This document shows, one piece after another, positions 1-6,389 of a stretch of 7,553 nucleotides of DNA. The notes under the pieces were generated by a model. That model did not search any database. It had not been told where the DNA came from and was given only the letters and a program-made list of their open reading frames with translations. Location of the stretch: NCBI GenBank assembly GCA_910586735.1, contig CAJUJW010000095.1, forward strand, positions 1 to 7,553, written 5' to 3'. The DNA comes from an uncultured Oscillibacter sp. Its GTDB lineage: Bacteria; Bacillota; Clostridia; Oscillospirales; Oscillospiraceae. The translations under genes were made by a program, and so were the position numbers. Each line of letters starts with the position of its first letter. The stretch's first letter is position 1.

Positions 1-626
1 CCGTGGGTGGAGTAGCTGAGGAAGGCCACCTTGGGGTCGATGCCGAAGGTCCGGGCCGTGGACACGGTCTCCACGGCGATTTCCACCAGCTCGTCCTCAG
101 AGGGCTTGATGTTGATGGCGCAGTCCGCCATGGCGAACACGTCCGGGTCGCCGGTGGCGGAGGGGCGCACCAGGATGAAGCAGCTGGAGACGATCTTGCA
201 CCCGGGCTTGGTCTTGATGAGCTGGAGCGCGGGGCGGACGGTGTCGGCGGTGGAGTAGGTGGCGCCGCCCAGGAGGGCGTCGGCATAGCCCATCTTGACC
301 AGCATGGTGCCGAAGTAGTTGCCCTGCTTCAGGGCGGCGCGGCACTGGTCCTCGGTCATCTTGCCCTTGCGGAGAGCCACCATCTCGGATACCATCTTGT
401 CCATGTCCTCAAAGGTCTCGGGGTCCAGAATCTCCGCGCCCTTGACGTTGAAGCCCACCTCTTCGGCGGCGGCCAGGATCTCCTCCCGGTTGCCCACCAG
501 AACGGGCATCAGAAACGTCGCGGACAGCAGCCGGGCGGCGGCCTCCAGAATGCGGGGATCGGTGCCCTCGGTGAACACGATCTTGCGGGGATGGGCTTTC
601 AGCTTTTGGATCAGAAATTCAAACAT
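1..626 (-). CDS. pta: Phosphate acetyltransferase, N-terminal part (3' end cut by window edge)
   Basis: Pta interconverts acetyl-CoA plus phosphate and acetyl phosphate plus CoA in the cytoplasm. With acetate kinase it makes ATP from acetyl-CoA during fermentation. The first 208 residues are visible of a family usually about 330 long. Family features seen are the N-terminal EGTDPRILEAA stretch (residues 20-30), KGKMTEDQ (87-94), KMGYADALLGGATYSTADT (111-129) followed by VRPALQLIKT, and the start of LSYSTHG (203 on). The catalytic C-terminal Ser/Arg/Asp region lies off the left edge, so activity cannot be judged. The ATG at 624-626 is supported by a GGAGG at 634-638 with a 7-nt spacer and by a promoter about 40 nt upstream. 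The N-terminal motif fits Pta better than phosphate butyryltransferase. Acetate kinase often lies downstream of pta in Clostridia, but that would be outside this window. Confidence 0.95.
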   Translation of the reverse strand, partial: MFEFLIQKLKAHPRKIVFTEGTDPRILEAAARLLSATFLMPVLVGNREEILAAAEEVGFNVKGAEILDPETFEDMDKMVSEMVALRKGKMTEDQCRAALKQGNYFGTMLVKMGYADALLGGATYSTADTVRPALQLIKTKPGCKIVSSCFILVRPSATGDPDVFAMADCAINIKPSEDELVEIAVETVSTARTFGIDPKVAFLSYSTH

Positions 627-672
627 GTCTCTTCCTCCAGATGTACAGTTTCGCGGGGGGTTCTATGCCTCC

Positions 673-700
673 ATTATACACCTTTGCCCGTGGGGGTCAA
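673..700 (-). promoter_or_regulatory. Sigma-A promoter of pta
   Basis: On the minus strand TTGACC (695-700) and a perfect TATAAT (673-678) are separated by 16 bp. The expected transcription start is near 666, which gives a leader of about 40 nt containing the pta ribosome binding site. No other gene lies in a position to use this promoter. Confidence 0.85.
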
Positions 701-790
701 TGCAAATTTCAGTGGTTTTCCATAAAAATTTACGGTTTTGTCACCAATTTCCAGTGAGGTTGTGGCACACTGTTCCCGTTGTTCCGGGCG

Positions 791-846
791 TTTTTTGTCG
801 ATTCCACCGGGAATTCGCGGAACATCCCCGCTTTTTTGCACTTTCC
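791..846. repeat. Short direct repeat TTTTTTG-N4-TTCC, two copies 41 bp apart
   Basis: TTTTTTG followed by four bases and TTCC occurs at 791-805 and again at 832-846. The start-to-start distance is 41 bp, close to four helical turns. The second copy ends 5 bp before the -35 box of the M23 promoter. It could be an operator pair, or simply the T-runs of two degenerate terminator-like stems. There is no independent evidence that a protein binds here. Confidence 0.35.
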
Positions 847-851
847 GGGGC

Positions 852-880
852 TTGACGGAAGGGGGAAAAAGCGGTATGAT
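852..880 (+). promoter_or_regulatory. Sigma-A promoter of the M23 peptidase gene
   Basis: TTGACG (852-857) and TATGAT (875-880) are separated by the ideal 17 bp. Each box differs from consensus at one position. The predicted start is near 887, which leaves a leader of about 85 nt before the ATG at 972. Confidence 0.85.
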
Positions 881-912
881 AGGCTTTGGTAACAATTTGT
901 AACTTTTATGAC

Positions 913-950
913 GGCCCCCGCCTCTCCCGCCGGAAGGCGGCGGAGGGGCC
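913..950 (+). promoter_or_regulatory. GC-rich leader hairpin before the M23 peptidase gene
   Basis: An inner stem pairs CCGCC (927-931) with GGCGG (936-940) around a GGAA tetraloop. Across one mismatch it continues as 921-925 with 942-946. After a 4-nt bulge it closes with GGCC (913-916) pairing GGCC (947-950), for about 14 bp in all. There is no T-run after it, so it is not an intrinsic terminator. The left arm contains TCTCC (923-927), which could alternatively pair with GGAGA of the true ribosome binding site (964-968), so an RNA switch is possible. That role is inference. A leader in GC-rich DNA can fold this way by chance. Confidence 0.5.
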
Positions 951-971
951 CGGGCGCATACGAGGAGACCT

Positions 972-2807
972 ATGAGCGAAGACAAGAAACAATCCACCAC
1001 AAAGGCCCCGCCCCGGCGGGAGGACCCCGAAAGCCGGGCGGACCCGTCCCCCAGGCGGGAGGACTTCCCCGAGGGCTGGAGCCCCTGGCGGGAGTGGGGC
1101 CTGCCGGAGTCCATCCGGGACTGGGAGCCCGAGGAGCGGGAACCCTCGGAACGCCGGTCCGCCCAGCGCGCCCGCAATGGCCGCCAGAGGCGGGCGGCCC
1201 CCTCCCGCAAAGCCTCGCCACCCCCGCCCAGGGAGGGGGCCTCTCTCCGGGAGACCATCCATCAGCGCAAGCTGCACTTCCGCCGCCGCTGGCGGCGCAT
1301 CGTCCGGGAGAACAAGGCCCACCGCTTCCCGGAGTCCGAGCGGCTGCCCATTCAGGTGATCCTGCTGTTCTGGGGCCTGCTGCCCATGTGGGGCAGCCTC
1401 TTCCAGGAGCGGGTCCTGCTGAAAAACAGCGCCTCCCGGCAGAAGAGCGCCCAGAGCGCCCAGAAAAAGCGCCGCTGGCGGGTCCACCCCCTGGTGTTCC
1501 TGGGGGGCGGCTGCGTCCTGGCGGCGGCGCTGCTCTTCTTCTCCACCTACACGGGCGGCGTCACCGTCACCTACGACGGGAAGGTCCTGGGCTCCCTGGC
1601 CAGCCAGGCCGAGGCGGAGGAGGCCCGGGCGGAGCTGGAGCGGATCACCGCCCAGACCCTTGGCCGCAGCTTCACCATCGACGACTCCCTGATTCAGTAC
1701 GACTCCGGCCTCCTCCGCCGCCAGGACCTGGTGGACAAGGCCGTCTACGAGGAGGCCCTGAGCCAGGAGGTGGGCATGGTCACCGCCGCCTACTGCCTCT
1801 ACGTGGACGGGGAGCGCATCGGGGCCACCCCCTACAAGGGCGCCCTGGAGCAGCTGCTGGAGCAGATCCAGCTCTCCGCCACCAACGAGGGCACCATCTC
1901 CGTCTCCTTCGCCGAAAACGTGGAGGTGAAGGAGGAGTTCGTCCCCACCGACAGCCTGATGAACCTGGGCTTCCTGGCGGAGACCCTCTACAGCACCAAG
2001 ACCGCCGAGGTCACCTATACCGTGGTGAAGGGGGACACCTGGTCCGAGATCGCCGAGGACCACGGCCTCAGCTCCAAGGAGCTGCTGGCGCTGAACCCCG
2101 GCTATGACATCGACAAGCTGCAAATCGGCGAAATCCTCACCATGTCCGCCTCCGTGCCCTACCTGACCATGACCGTGGTCCAGCAGGAGCACTATGTGGA
2201 CAGCGTGGCCTTCGCCGTGGAGTACACCAACAGCCCGGACATCTACGTGGGCGACTATAAAGTCACCTCCGCCGGACAGTTCGGCGCGGCGGACACCGTG
2301 GCCAACGTCACCTATGTCAACGGCCAGGAGACCGAGCGGACGGTCCTCTCCTCCGTCACCCTCCAGGAGCCCGTCACCGAGTACCGGCTCCAGGGCACCA
2401 AGCCCCGGCCCACCTGGCTGCCCACCGGCAGCTTCCGCTGGCCCGTCACCGGGCGCATCACCTCCCGCTTCGGCGGGCGGAAGTCCCCCGGCGGCATCGG
2501 GTCCACCAACCACAAGGGCATCGACATCGCCGTCCCGAGAGGGACCCCCGTCTGCGCCGCGGACGGCGGCACGGTCACTTACGCCGGGTGGATGGGCGGA
2601 TACGGCTACCTGGTCCAGATCGACCACGGCAACGGCTATGTGACCCGGTACGGGCACAACAGCAGCCTGACGGTCTCCGTGGGCCAGAAGGTCTACAAGG
2701 GCCAGCAGATCGCCCGCGCCGGGTCTACCGGCAACTCCACGGGCAACCACTGTCACTTCGAGGTCCGCTACAACGGCGTGGCCAAGAACCCGCTGAATTA
2801 TCTGTAG
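972..2807 (+). CDS. Membrane-anchored M23 metallopeptidase with LysM and G5 domains
   Basis: This is probably a peptidoglycan endopeptidase (LytM/lysostaphin fold) acting outside the membrane, 611 residues long. Residues 1-125 are Arg/Pro/Glu-rich and probably disordered, with PRRED at 14-18 and again in 28-31 as RRED. A hydrophobic stretch at 126-144 is followed by a basic cluster (165-171) and a clear membrane segment at about 173-192, which predicts a cytoplasmic N-terminus and an external C-terminus. Outside come two similar modules starting at YDGKVLG (201) and YVDGERIG (277), a LysM domain (347-392), a G5 domain (about 396-476) and M23 (about 487-611). The zinc and catalytic set is intact: H514, D518 (HKGID), H562, H593 and H595 (HCH). 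LysM and G5 suggest wall binding. The ATG at 972 follows GAGGAG (962-967), a slightly short spacer, and a good promoter. The exact substrate and whether it acts in growth, division or sporulation cannot be told. Confidence 0.93.
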   Translation: MSEDKKQSTTKAPPRREDPESRADPSPRREDFPEGWSPWREWGLPESIRDWEPEEREPSERRSAQRARNGRQRRAAPSRKASPPPPREGASLRETIHQRKLHFRRRWRRIVRENKAHRFPESERLPIQVILLFWGLLPMWGSLFQERVLLKNSASRQKSAQSAQKKRRWRVHPLVFLGGGCVLAAALLFFSTYTGGVTVTYDGKVLGSLASQAEAEEARAELERITAQTLGRSFTIDDSLIQYDSGLLRRQDLVDKAVYEEALSQEVGMVTAAYCLYVDGERIGATPYKGALEQLLEQIQLSATNEGTISVSFAENVEVKEEFVPTDSLMNLGFLAETLYSTKTAEVTYTVVKGDTWSEIAEDHGLSSKELLALNPGYDIDKLQIGEILTMSASVPYLTMTVVQQEHYVDSVAFAVEYTNSPDIYVGDYKVTSAGQFGAADTVANVTYVNGQETERTVLSSVTLQEPVTEYRLQGTKPRPTWLPTGSFRWPVTGRITSRFGGRKSPGGIGSTNHKGIDIAVPRGTPVCAADGGTVTYAGWMGGYGYLVQIDHGNGYVTRYGHNSSLTVSVGQKVYKGQQIARAGSTGNSTGNHCHFEVRYNGVAKNPLNYL

Positions 2808-2819
2808 CGTAAAGCGTGA

Positions 2820-2850
2820 AAAAGGGCCGCCCCAGTGGGGCGGTCCTTTT
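2820..2850. terminator. Bidirectional intrinsic terminator between convergent genes
   Basis: CCGCCCC (2827-2833) and GGGGCGG (2837-2843) form a stem with an AGT loop, extended by GGG with TCC (one G-T pair) and by A-runs pairing T-runs. The plus-strand RNA ends in UUUU (2847-2850) and the minus-strand RNA in UUUUU (2819-2823). It lies 12 nt after the M23 stop and 10 nt after the Na/Pi stop, so it can serve both. Confidence 0.9.
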
Positions 2851-2860
2851 CGCGTCCTGA

Positions 2861-4606
2861 TTAAGGTAATTTGTACCTCTCCAAGTCCTTATCCAAATCC
2901 GCCGTGAACTCCCCGGCGGCCTTGAAGTCGTGGAGGTAGGCGTGGCGCTGCTCGCCGTGGTCCTCCCGCTCCTCGATGACGCAGACGGCGATGTTGGAGC
3001 AGTGGTCGCTGACCCGCTCCAGGTTCGTCAGCAGGTCGTTGAGGATGAACCCCAGCTGGAGGGTGCACTCCCCGCTCTGGAGCCGCCGGATGTGCCGGTC
3101 CCGAATCTCGTCGGTGAGCCGGTCGATGGTCTCCTCCAGGGGCTCCACCTTCTTGGCGGCGGCGGGGTCGTCGGACCGGAAGCAGTCCACGGAGACCGTC
3201 AGAATGTCCTCCAGGGCCCGCTCCAGCACCCGCAGTTCCGCCTCCGCCGCGCCGGAGAAGCTCAGGCCCTTCTCGTGGAGCTCCCGGGCGGATTCCTGGA
3301 TGTTCAGGGCGTGGTCCCCGATGCGCTCGAAGTCCCCGATGACGTGGAGCATCCGGGACACGGTGTGAATGTCCTCCATGGAGAGGCCGTGCTGGGAGAT
3401 CCGCACCAGATAGCCGCTGAGACGGTCCTCGTAGGTGTCCAGCTTGTCCTCGTTCTCCAGGAGCTCCGCCTCCAGCTCCCCGTCGTAACGGCTCAGCTGC
3501 CCCAGAGAGCGGATCAGGCTCTGCCGGGCCAGATCGCCCATCTCGTTGGTCAGGGCGGCGCACTCGCTGACCGCCGCGCCGGGGGTCCGCAGCAGCAGGG
3601 GGTCCAGGAAGGCCACCTGCTGGGTCTTGTCCGTTTCCTTGACAGCCGTCCGCGCCAGCTTTTCCAGCTGGCGGGAGAAGGGCAGCAGAAGGGCCGTGGT
3701 GGCCACATTGAAAATCGTGTGGCAGAGGGCGATGCCCACCGCGCCCACGGCGGTGTCCAGGAAGGCGAAGTGGAAAACCAGGTCCCCGCCGTAGAAGACG
3801 ATGAGGCCCGCCAGGGCGCCGGTGACGTTGAAGGCCACGTGGATGACGGACACCCGTTTCGCCCCACGGGAGACCCCGATGGAGGAGATCAGCGCCGTGA
3901 CGCAGGTGCCGATATTCTGGCCCATGATAATGGGGATGGCCATGCCGTAGGTGATGGACCCCGTGAGGGCCAGGGCCTGCAAAATGCCCACGGAGGCCGC
4001 CGAGGACTGGATGACCCCGGTAAACACCGCGCCCACCAGCACGCCCAGCAGGGGGTTGTTGAAGGCCGTCAGCAAATCGGCGAAGCCCGGCATCTCCGCC
4101 AGGGGGCTGACGGAGTTTTTCATCATTTCCATGCCGGACATCAGGATGGCGAAGCCGATGAGAATGCGCCCGATGTCCCGCCGCCGCTGCCGCTTGGACC
4201 CCATGATGAGCAGGATACCCGCCAGGGCGAAGAGGGGGGAGAAATTCTCCGGCTTGAGCATGTTCAAAAGGACGCTCTCGCTCTCAATGCCCGTCAGGGA
4301 GAGAATCCACGCCGTCAGCGTGGTGCCGATGTTGGAGCCCATCAAAACCCCGATGGTCTGCCCCAGCTCCATGACGCCGGAGTTCACCAGGCCCACCAGC
4401 ATCACCGTCACCGCCGAGGAGGACTGGATGGCGATGGTGATGCCCGCGCCCAGGAGCAGGCCCTTGACGGGACTCTCGGTCATGCGCTTCAAGAGCCGCT
4501 CCAGACGGCCGCCGGCCATCTTCTCCAGGCTCTTGGACATGGTGGTCATGCCGTACAGGAAAAAGGCAAGACCGCCGCAGAGGGTGAACAGGGAAAAAAT
4601 ATCCAT
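2861..4606 (-). CDS. Na+/phosphate cotransporter family protein with PhoU-like C-terminal domain
   Basis: This is an integral membrane protein of 581 residues, predicted to import (or in some relatives export) inorganic phosphate with Na+. The two inverted Na/Pi cotransport repeats are visible from their signatures: QSSSA (61-65) with GSNIGTT (90-96), then QSSAA (200-204) with GQNIGTC (229-235), each surrounded by hydrophobic helices in residues 1-310. From about 350 to the end is an alpha-helical PhoU-like region with two metal-binding motifs, ERIGDHA (427-433) and ERVSDHC (530-536). The length is typical of the NptA/YjbB-type fusion family. I start it at the ATG 4604-4606, because CTCCTC at 4614-4619 gives a minus-strand GAGGAG 7 nt upstream and because the family begins close to this point. 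A longer frame reaches 4723 but would add 39 residues crossing the promoter. PhoU domains usually tune transport or signalling to phosphate status. No other phosphate gene is in view, so its regulation is unknown. Confidence 0.93.
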   Translation of the reverse strand: MDIFSLFTLCGGLAFFLYGMTTMSKSLEKMAGGRLERLLKRMTESPVKGLLLGAGITIAIQSSSAVTVMLVGLVNSGVMELGQTIGVLMGSNIGTTLTAWILSLTGIESESVLLNMLKPENFSPLFALAGILLIMGSKRQRRRDIGRILIGFAILMSGMEMMKNSVSPLAEMPGFADLLTAFNNPLLGVLVGAVFTGVIQSSAASVGILQALALTGSITYGMAIPIIMGQNIGTCVTALISSIGVSRGAKRVSVIHVAFNVTGALAGLIVFYGGDLVFHFAFLDTAVGAVGIALCHTIFNVATTALLLPFSRQLEKLARTAVKETDKTQQVAFLDPLLLRTPGAAVSECAALTNEMGDLARQSLIRSLGQLSRYDGELEAELLENEDKLDTYEDRLSGYLVRISQHGLSMEDIHTVSRMLHVIGDFERIGDHALNIQESARELHEKGLSFSGAAEAELRVLERALEDILTVSVDCFRSDDPAAAKKVEPLEETIDRLTDEIRDRHIRRLQSGECTLQLGFILNDLLTNLERVSDHCSNIAVCVIEEREDHGEQRHAYLHDFKAAGEFTADLDKDLERYKLP

Positions 4607-4628
4607 GCAGAGACTCCTCACTTCCTCA

Positions 4629-4646
4629 TCCGGTCTCGGGACCGGA
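4629..4646 (-). promoter_or_regulatory. 7-bp palindrome in the leader of the Na/Pi gene
   Basis: TCCGGTC and GACCGGA form a perfect 7-bp inverted repeat around a 4-nt spacer (CCGA on the minus strand). It lies about 20-35 nt after the predicted transcription start and 9 nt upstream of the ribosome binding site (4614-4619). There is no T-run, so it is not a terminator. It may be an operator or an RNA hairpin controlling ribosome access. The function is inferred only from position. Confidence 0.5.
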
Positions 4647-4670
4647 CGGTCAATCCTATGTTCCGCCCTG

Positions 4671-4700
4671 ATTATATATGTGAACGGCGGGTACAGGGAA
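4671..4700 (-). promoter_or_regulatory. Probable promoter of the Na/Pi cotransporter gene
   Basis: A perfect TATAAT lies on the minus strand at 4671-4676 in the AT-rich gap between malQ and this gene. The best -35 is weak, TTCCCT at 4695-4700 with an 18-bp spacer, so activation by another factor is possible. The predicted start near 4664 gives a leader of about 58 nt that includes the palindrome. Confidence 0.6.
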
Positions 4701-4756
4701 TCGGCGGAATGACCAAAACGCAAACTTTTCGTAAAATTTCGGCAATATAGCCAAAA

Positions 4757-6310
4757 TCAGCCATCCGCCTTGTCGGATTCGACGGCTTCCTTCTCCGCCT
4801 CCAGGACCTCCGATGTCTCCGGGACCTCCGGCATCCAGGGGCAGCGGCCATACAGGGCCGTCAGGCTGCGGATCTCCTCCGCCAGTTCCTCCCCCGCCTG
4901 GCCGGGGAGGAGCCGCCAGCGCCAGTTGCCGGTTCCCACGCCGGGGACGTTGATCCGGCTCTCGCTGCCAAGGCCCAGGTAGTCCTGCATCTGGGCAACA
5001 AACAGCTCGGCCACGCTGCCCTGGCCCGCCCGCAGAAGGGCCCGGCGGACCTCCTCCGCCCCGGTAACGCCCAGGTACTTCTCGGCGAAGACCCGCTCTT
5101 TCTCCGGGGCGGCGGCGTACCATCCGGCGGCAGTGTCGTTGTCGTGGGTGCCGGTGTAGCAGACGCAGCGGGGCTGGTGGTTGTGGGGCAGGTAGGCGTT
5201 GGAGGGGTCGGAAAAGGCGAACTCCAGCACCTTCATCCCAGGCAGGCCGGACTCCTCCCGGAGCTTGTGGACCTCGCCGGTGAGAATCCCCAGGTCCTCG
5301 GCGATGAAGGAAACCCCCTGGAACCAGGAGGACAGCACCCCCAGAAGGTCCATGCCGGGCCCCTTCTCCCAGGCGCCGGTCCGGGCGGTCTCAGAGCCCG
5401 CCGGGACGGCCCAGTAGCTCTCCAGGCCCCGGAAGTGGTCGATGCGGATCATGTCGAAGAGCTTGGAAGCCCCCTCCACCCGGCGGATCCACCAGCCGAA
5501 GCCGCCCCGCTTCATGGCGGCCCAGTCGTAAAGGGGATTGCCCCAGAGCTGGCCGTCCTCGGAGAAGTAGTCCGGCGGGACTCCGGCCACCTTGCTGGGC
5601 CTCCCCTCCCCGTCCAGGAGGAACTCCCCCCGCTCGCTCCACACGTCGGCGGAGTCCAGGGAGACGTAGATGGGCAGGTCCCCGATGAGGCCCAGGCCCA
5701 AATCGTTGACGTAGGCTTTCAGCGCCGCCCACTGGGTGAAGAACCAGTGCTGGAGACAGACTTGAAAGGCCGCCTCCTCCGCCAGCTCCACCCGCCAGTG
5801 TTCCACGGCCTGGGGCTCGTGGCGGCGGAGGCCCTCGTCGGGCCAGTCGAACCAGGAAAGTCCCCCAAAGTGCCGCTTAGCCGCCCGGTACAGGGCGTAC
5901 TCCCGGACCCAGGGGCGCGCCTCGGCGAAGGCCCGGGCGGCCTCCGCCCCCTCCGCGCTGAGGCGGGAGAAGGCTTTGCGCAGCAGGGGCTCCCGGCGCT
6001 CCTTCAGGGCGTCGTAGTCGATTTTGTCCCGGTTGGGGACCCTGGCGGCGGCCAGCTCCTCCTCCGTCAGAAGGCCCTCCTCCGCCAGGAGGTCCAGGTC
6101 GATGAACAGGGGATTTCCGGCGAAGGTGGACTCGCTGGCGTAGGGGGAGTCCCCGGCCCCAGCGGGGCCCACGGGGAGAATCTGCCACCAGGACTGGCCC
6201 GCGTCCTGGAGGAAGTTGGCGAAGGACCGGGCCTCCGCCCCCAGGGAGCCGATTCCATAGGCCGAGGGCAGGGAGAAAATGGGCAGCAGGATACCTGCGG
6301 AACGCTTCAT
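4757..6310 (-). CDS. malQ: 4-alpha-glucanotransferase (amylomaltase/D-enzyme)
   Basis: This cytoplasmic GH77 enzyme moves alpha-1,4-glucan segments between malto-oligosaccharides and releases glucose, for use of maltodextrin, starch or glycogen. At 517 residues it is the short amylomaltase form, not the about 690-residue E. coli type. The N-terminal GILLPIFSLPSAYGIGSLG (6-24) and WWQILPVGP (41-49) are family signatures. The catalytic residues read as D291 (nucleophile, RIDHFRG), E338 (acid/base, AEDLG) and D390 (GTHDND). The ATG at 6308-6310 follows GGAGG (6318-6322) with a 7-nt spacer and matches the family N-terminus. Upstream in-frame starts would lie inside the preceding terminator. The conserved fold ends near LTALYGR (483-489), and the last 28 residues are an acidic Glu-rich tail not expected from the family core. 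It has its own promoter. No other glycogen or maltose gene is in view, and I see no convincing GC-rich terminator after it. Confidence 0.96.
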   Translation of the reverse strand: MKRSAGILLPIFSLPSAYGIGSLGAEARSFANFLQDAGQSWWQILPVGPAGAGDSPYASESTFAGNPLFIDLDLLAEEGLLTEEELAAARVPNRDKIDYDALKERREPLLRKAFSRLSAEGAEAARAFAEARPWVREYALYRAAKRHFGGLSWFDWPDEGLRRHEPQAVEHWRVELAEEAAFQVCLQHWFFTQWAALKAYVNDLGLGLIGDLPIYVSLDSADVWSERGEFLLDGEGRPSKVAGVPPDYFSEDGQLWGNPLYDWAAMKRGGFGWWIRRVEGASKLFDMIRIDHFRGLESYWAVPAGSETARTGAWEKGPGMDLLGVLSSWFQGVSFIAEDLGILTGEVHKLREESGLPGMKVLEFAFSDPSNAYLPHNHQPRCVCYTGTHDNDTAAGWYAAAPEKERVFAEKYLGVTGAEEVRRALLRAGQGSVAELFVAQMQDYLGLGSESRINVPGVGTGNWRWRLLPGQAGEELAEEIRSLTALYGRCPWMPEVPETSEVLEAEKEAVESDKADG

Positions 6311-6341
6311 AGAAAAACCTCCATCTATAGTCTGCCCTCTC

Positions 6342-6370
6342 ATTGTAAAAAAACGCCCCCCGGTTGTCAA
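6342..6370 (-). promoter_or_regulatory. Near-consensus sigma-A promoter of malQ, overlapping the GNAT terminator
   Basis: On the minus strand a perfect TTGACA (6365-6370) and TACAAT (6342-6347) are 17 bp apart. The -35 box covers most of the terminator loop, and the spacer is the right arm of the stem plus its T-run. The predicted start is near 6335, leaving a leader of about 25 nt with GGAGG before malQ. Confidence 0.88.
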
Positions 6371-6384
6371 GAACCGGAGGGCGT
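6347..6384 (-). terminator. Intrinsic terminator of the ftsH-GNAT unit
   Basis: On the minus strand ACGCCCTCCGGTT (6372-6384) pairs with AACCGGGGGGCGT (6353-6365). This gives a 13-bp stem with one T-G pair, a 6-nt loop CTTGAC, and a run of seven T ending at 6347. It begins 5 nt after the GNAT stop codon. Confidence 0.95.
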
Positions 6385-6389
6385 CGGAT

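Larger units (their letters stand above)
627..971. other. Divergent intergenic region between pta and the M23 peptidase gene
   Basis: This 345-bp gap is richer in A and T than the flanking genes, especially at 660-900. It holds two back-to-back sigma-A promoters, whose -35 boxes are about 150 bp apart, and the leader hairpin of the plus-strand gene. Between the promoters lie a short inverted repeat, CAGTG/CACTG (about 752-772), and two weak GC stems each followed by six T (775-796 and 817-837, plus-strand sense). I see no RNA gene or protein-coding gene here. The open frames crossing it have no ribosome binding site and no recognisable product. Confidence 0.7.

Noticed and set aside
674..1258. 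Minus-strand frame across the pta/M23 gap
   Set aside because: It has no ribosome binding site or family resemblance and runs through two promoters and the leader hairpin, so it is not supported as a gene.
908..2107. Plus-strand start at 908 giving 399 codons in another frame
   Set aside because: There is no ribosome binding site before 908, the product is Arg/Gly/Pro-rich shadow sequence, and the real frame from 972 has LysM, G5 and M23 domains.
906..2756. Minus-strand open frame of 616 codons antisense to the M23 gene
   Set aside because: It is Gly/Val/Ala/Leu-rich low-complexity translation with no ribosome binding site or known motif. Such long antisense frames are expected opposite GC-rich coding sequence.
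4647..4655. TTGACC in the Na/Pi leader as a -35 box
   Set aside because: No acceptable -10 box lies 16-18 bp downstream, where the sequence is the GC-rich palindrome end.
4607..4723. Longer start for the Na/Pi gene at 4723
   Set aside because: The extra 39 residues would span the TATAAT and the palindrome and have no ribosome binding site. The start at 4606 has GAGGAG at a good distance.
2930..4750. Plus-strand open frame of 606 codons antisense to the Na/Pi gene
   Set aside because: Its composition is His/Gln/Gly/Asp-rich and without domains. The opposite strand carries clear Na/Pi and PhoU motifs, so this is a shadow.
4700..4756. Possible terminator after malQ
   Set aside because: Only AT-rich pairings (CCGAAA with TTTTGG, TTTT with AAAA) can be drawn. 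There is no GC stem with a following T-run, so I do not call one.
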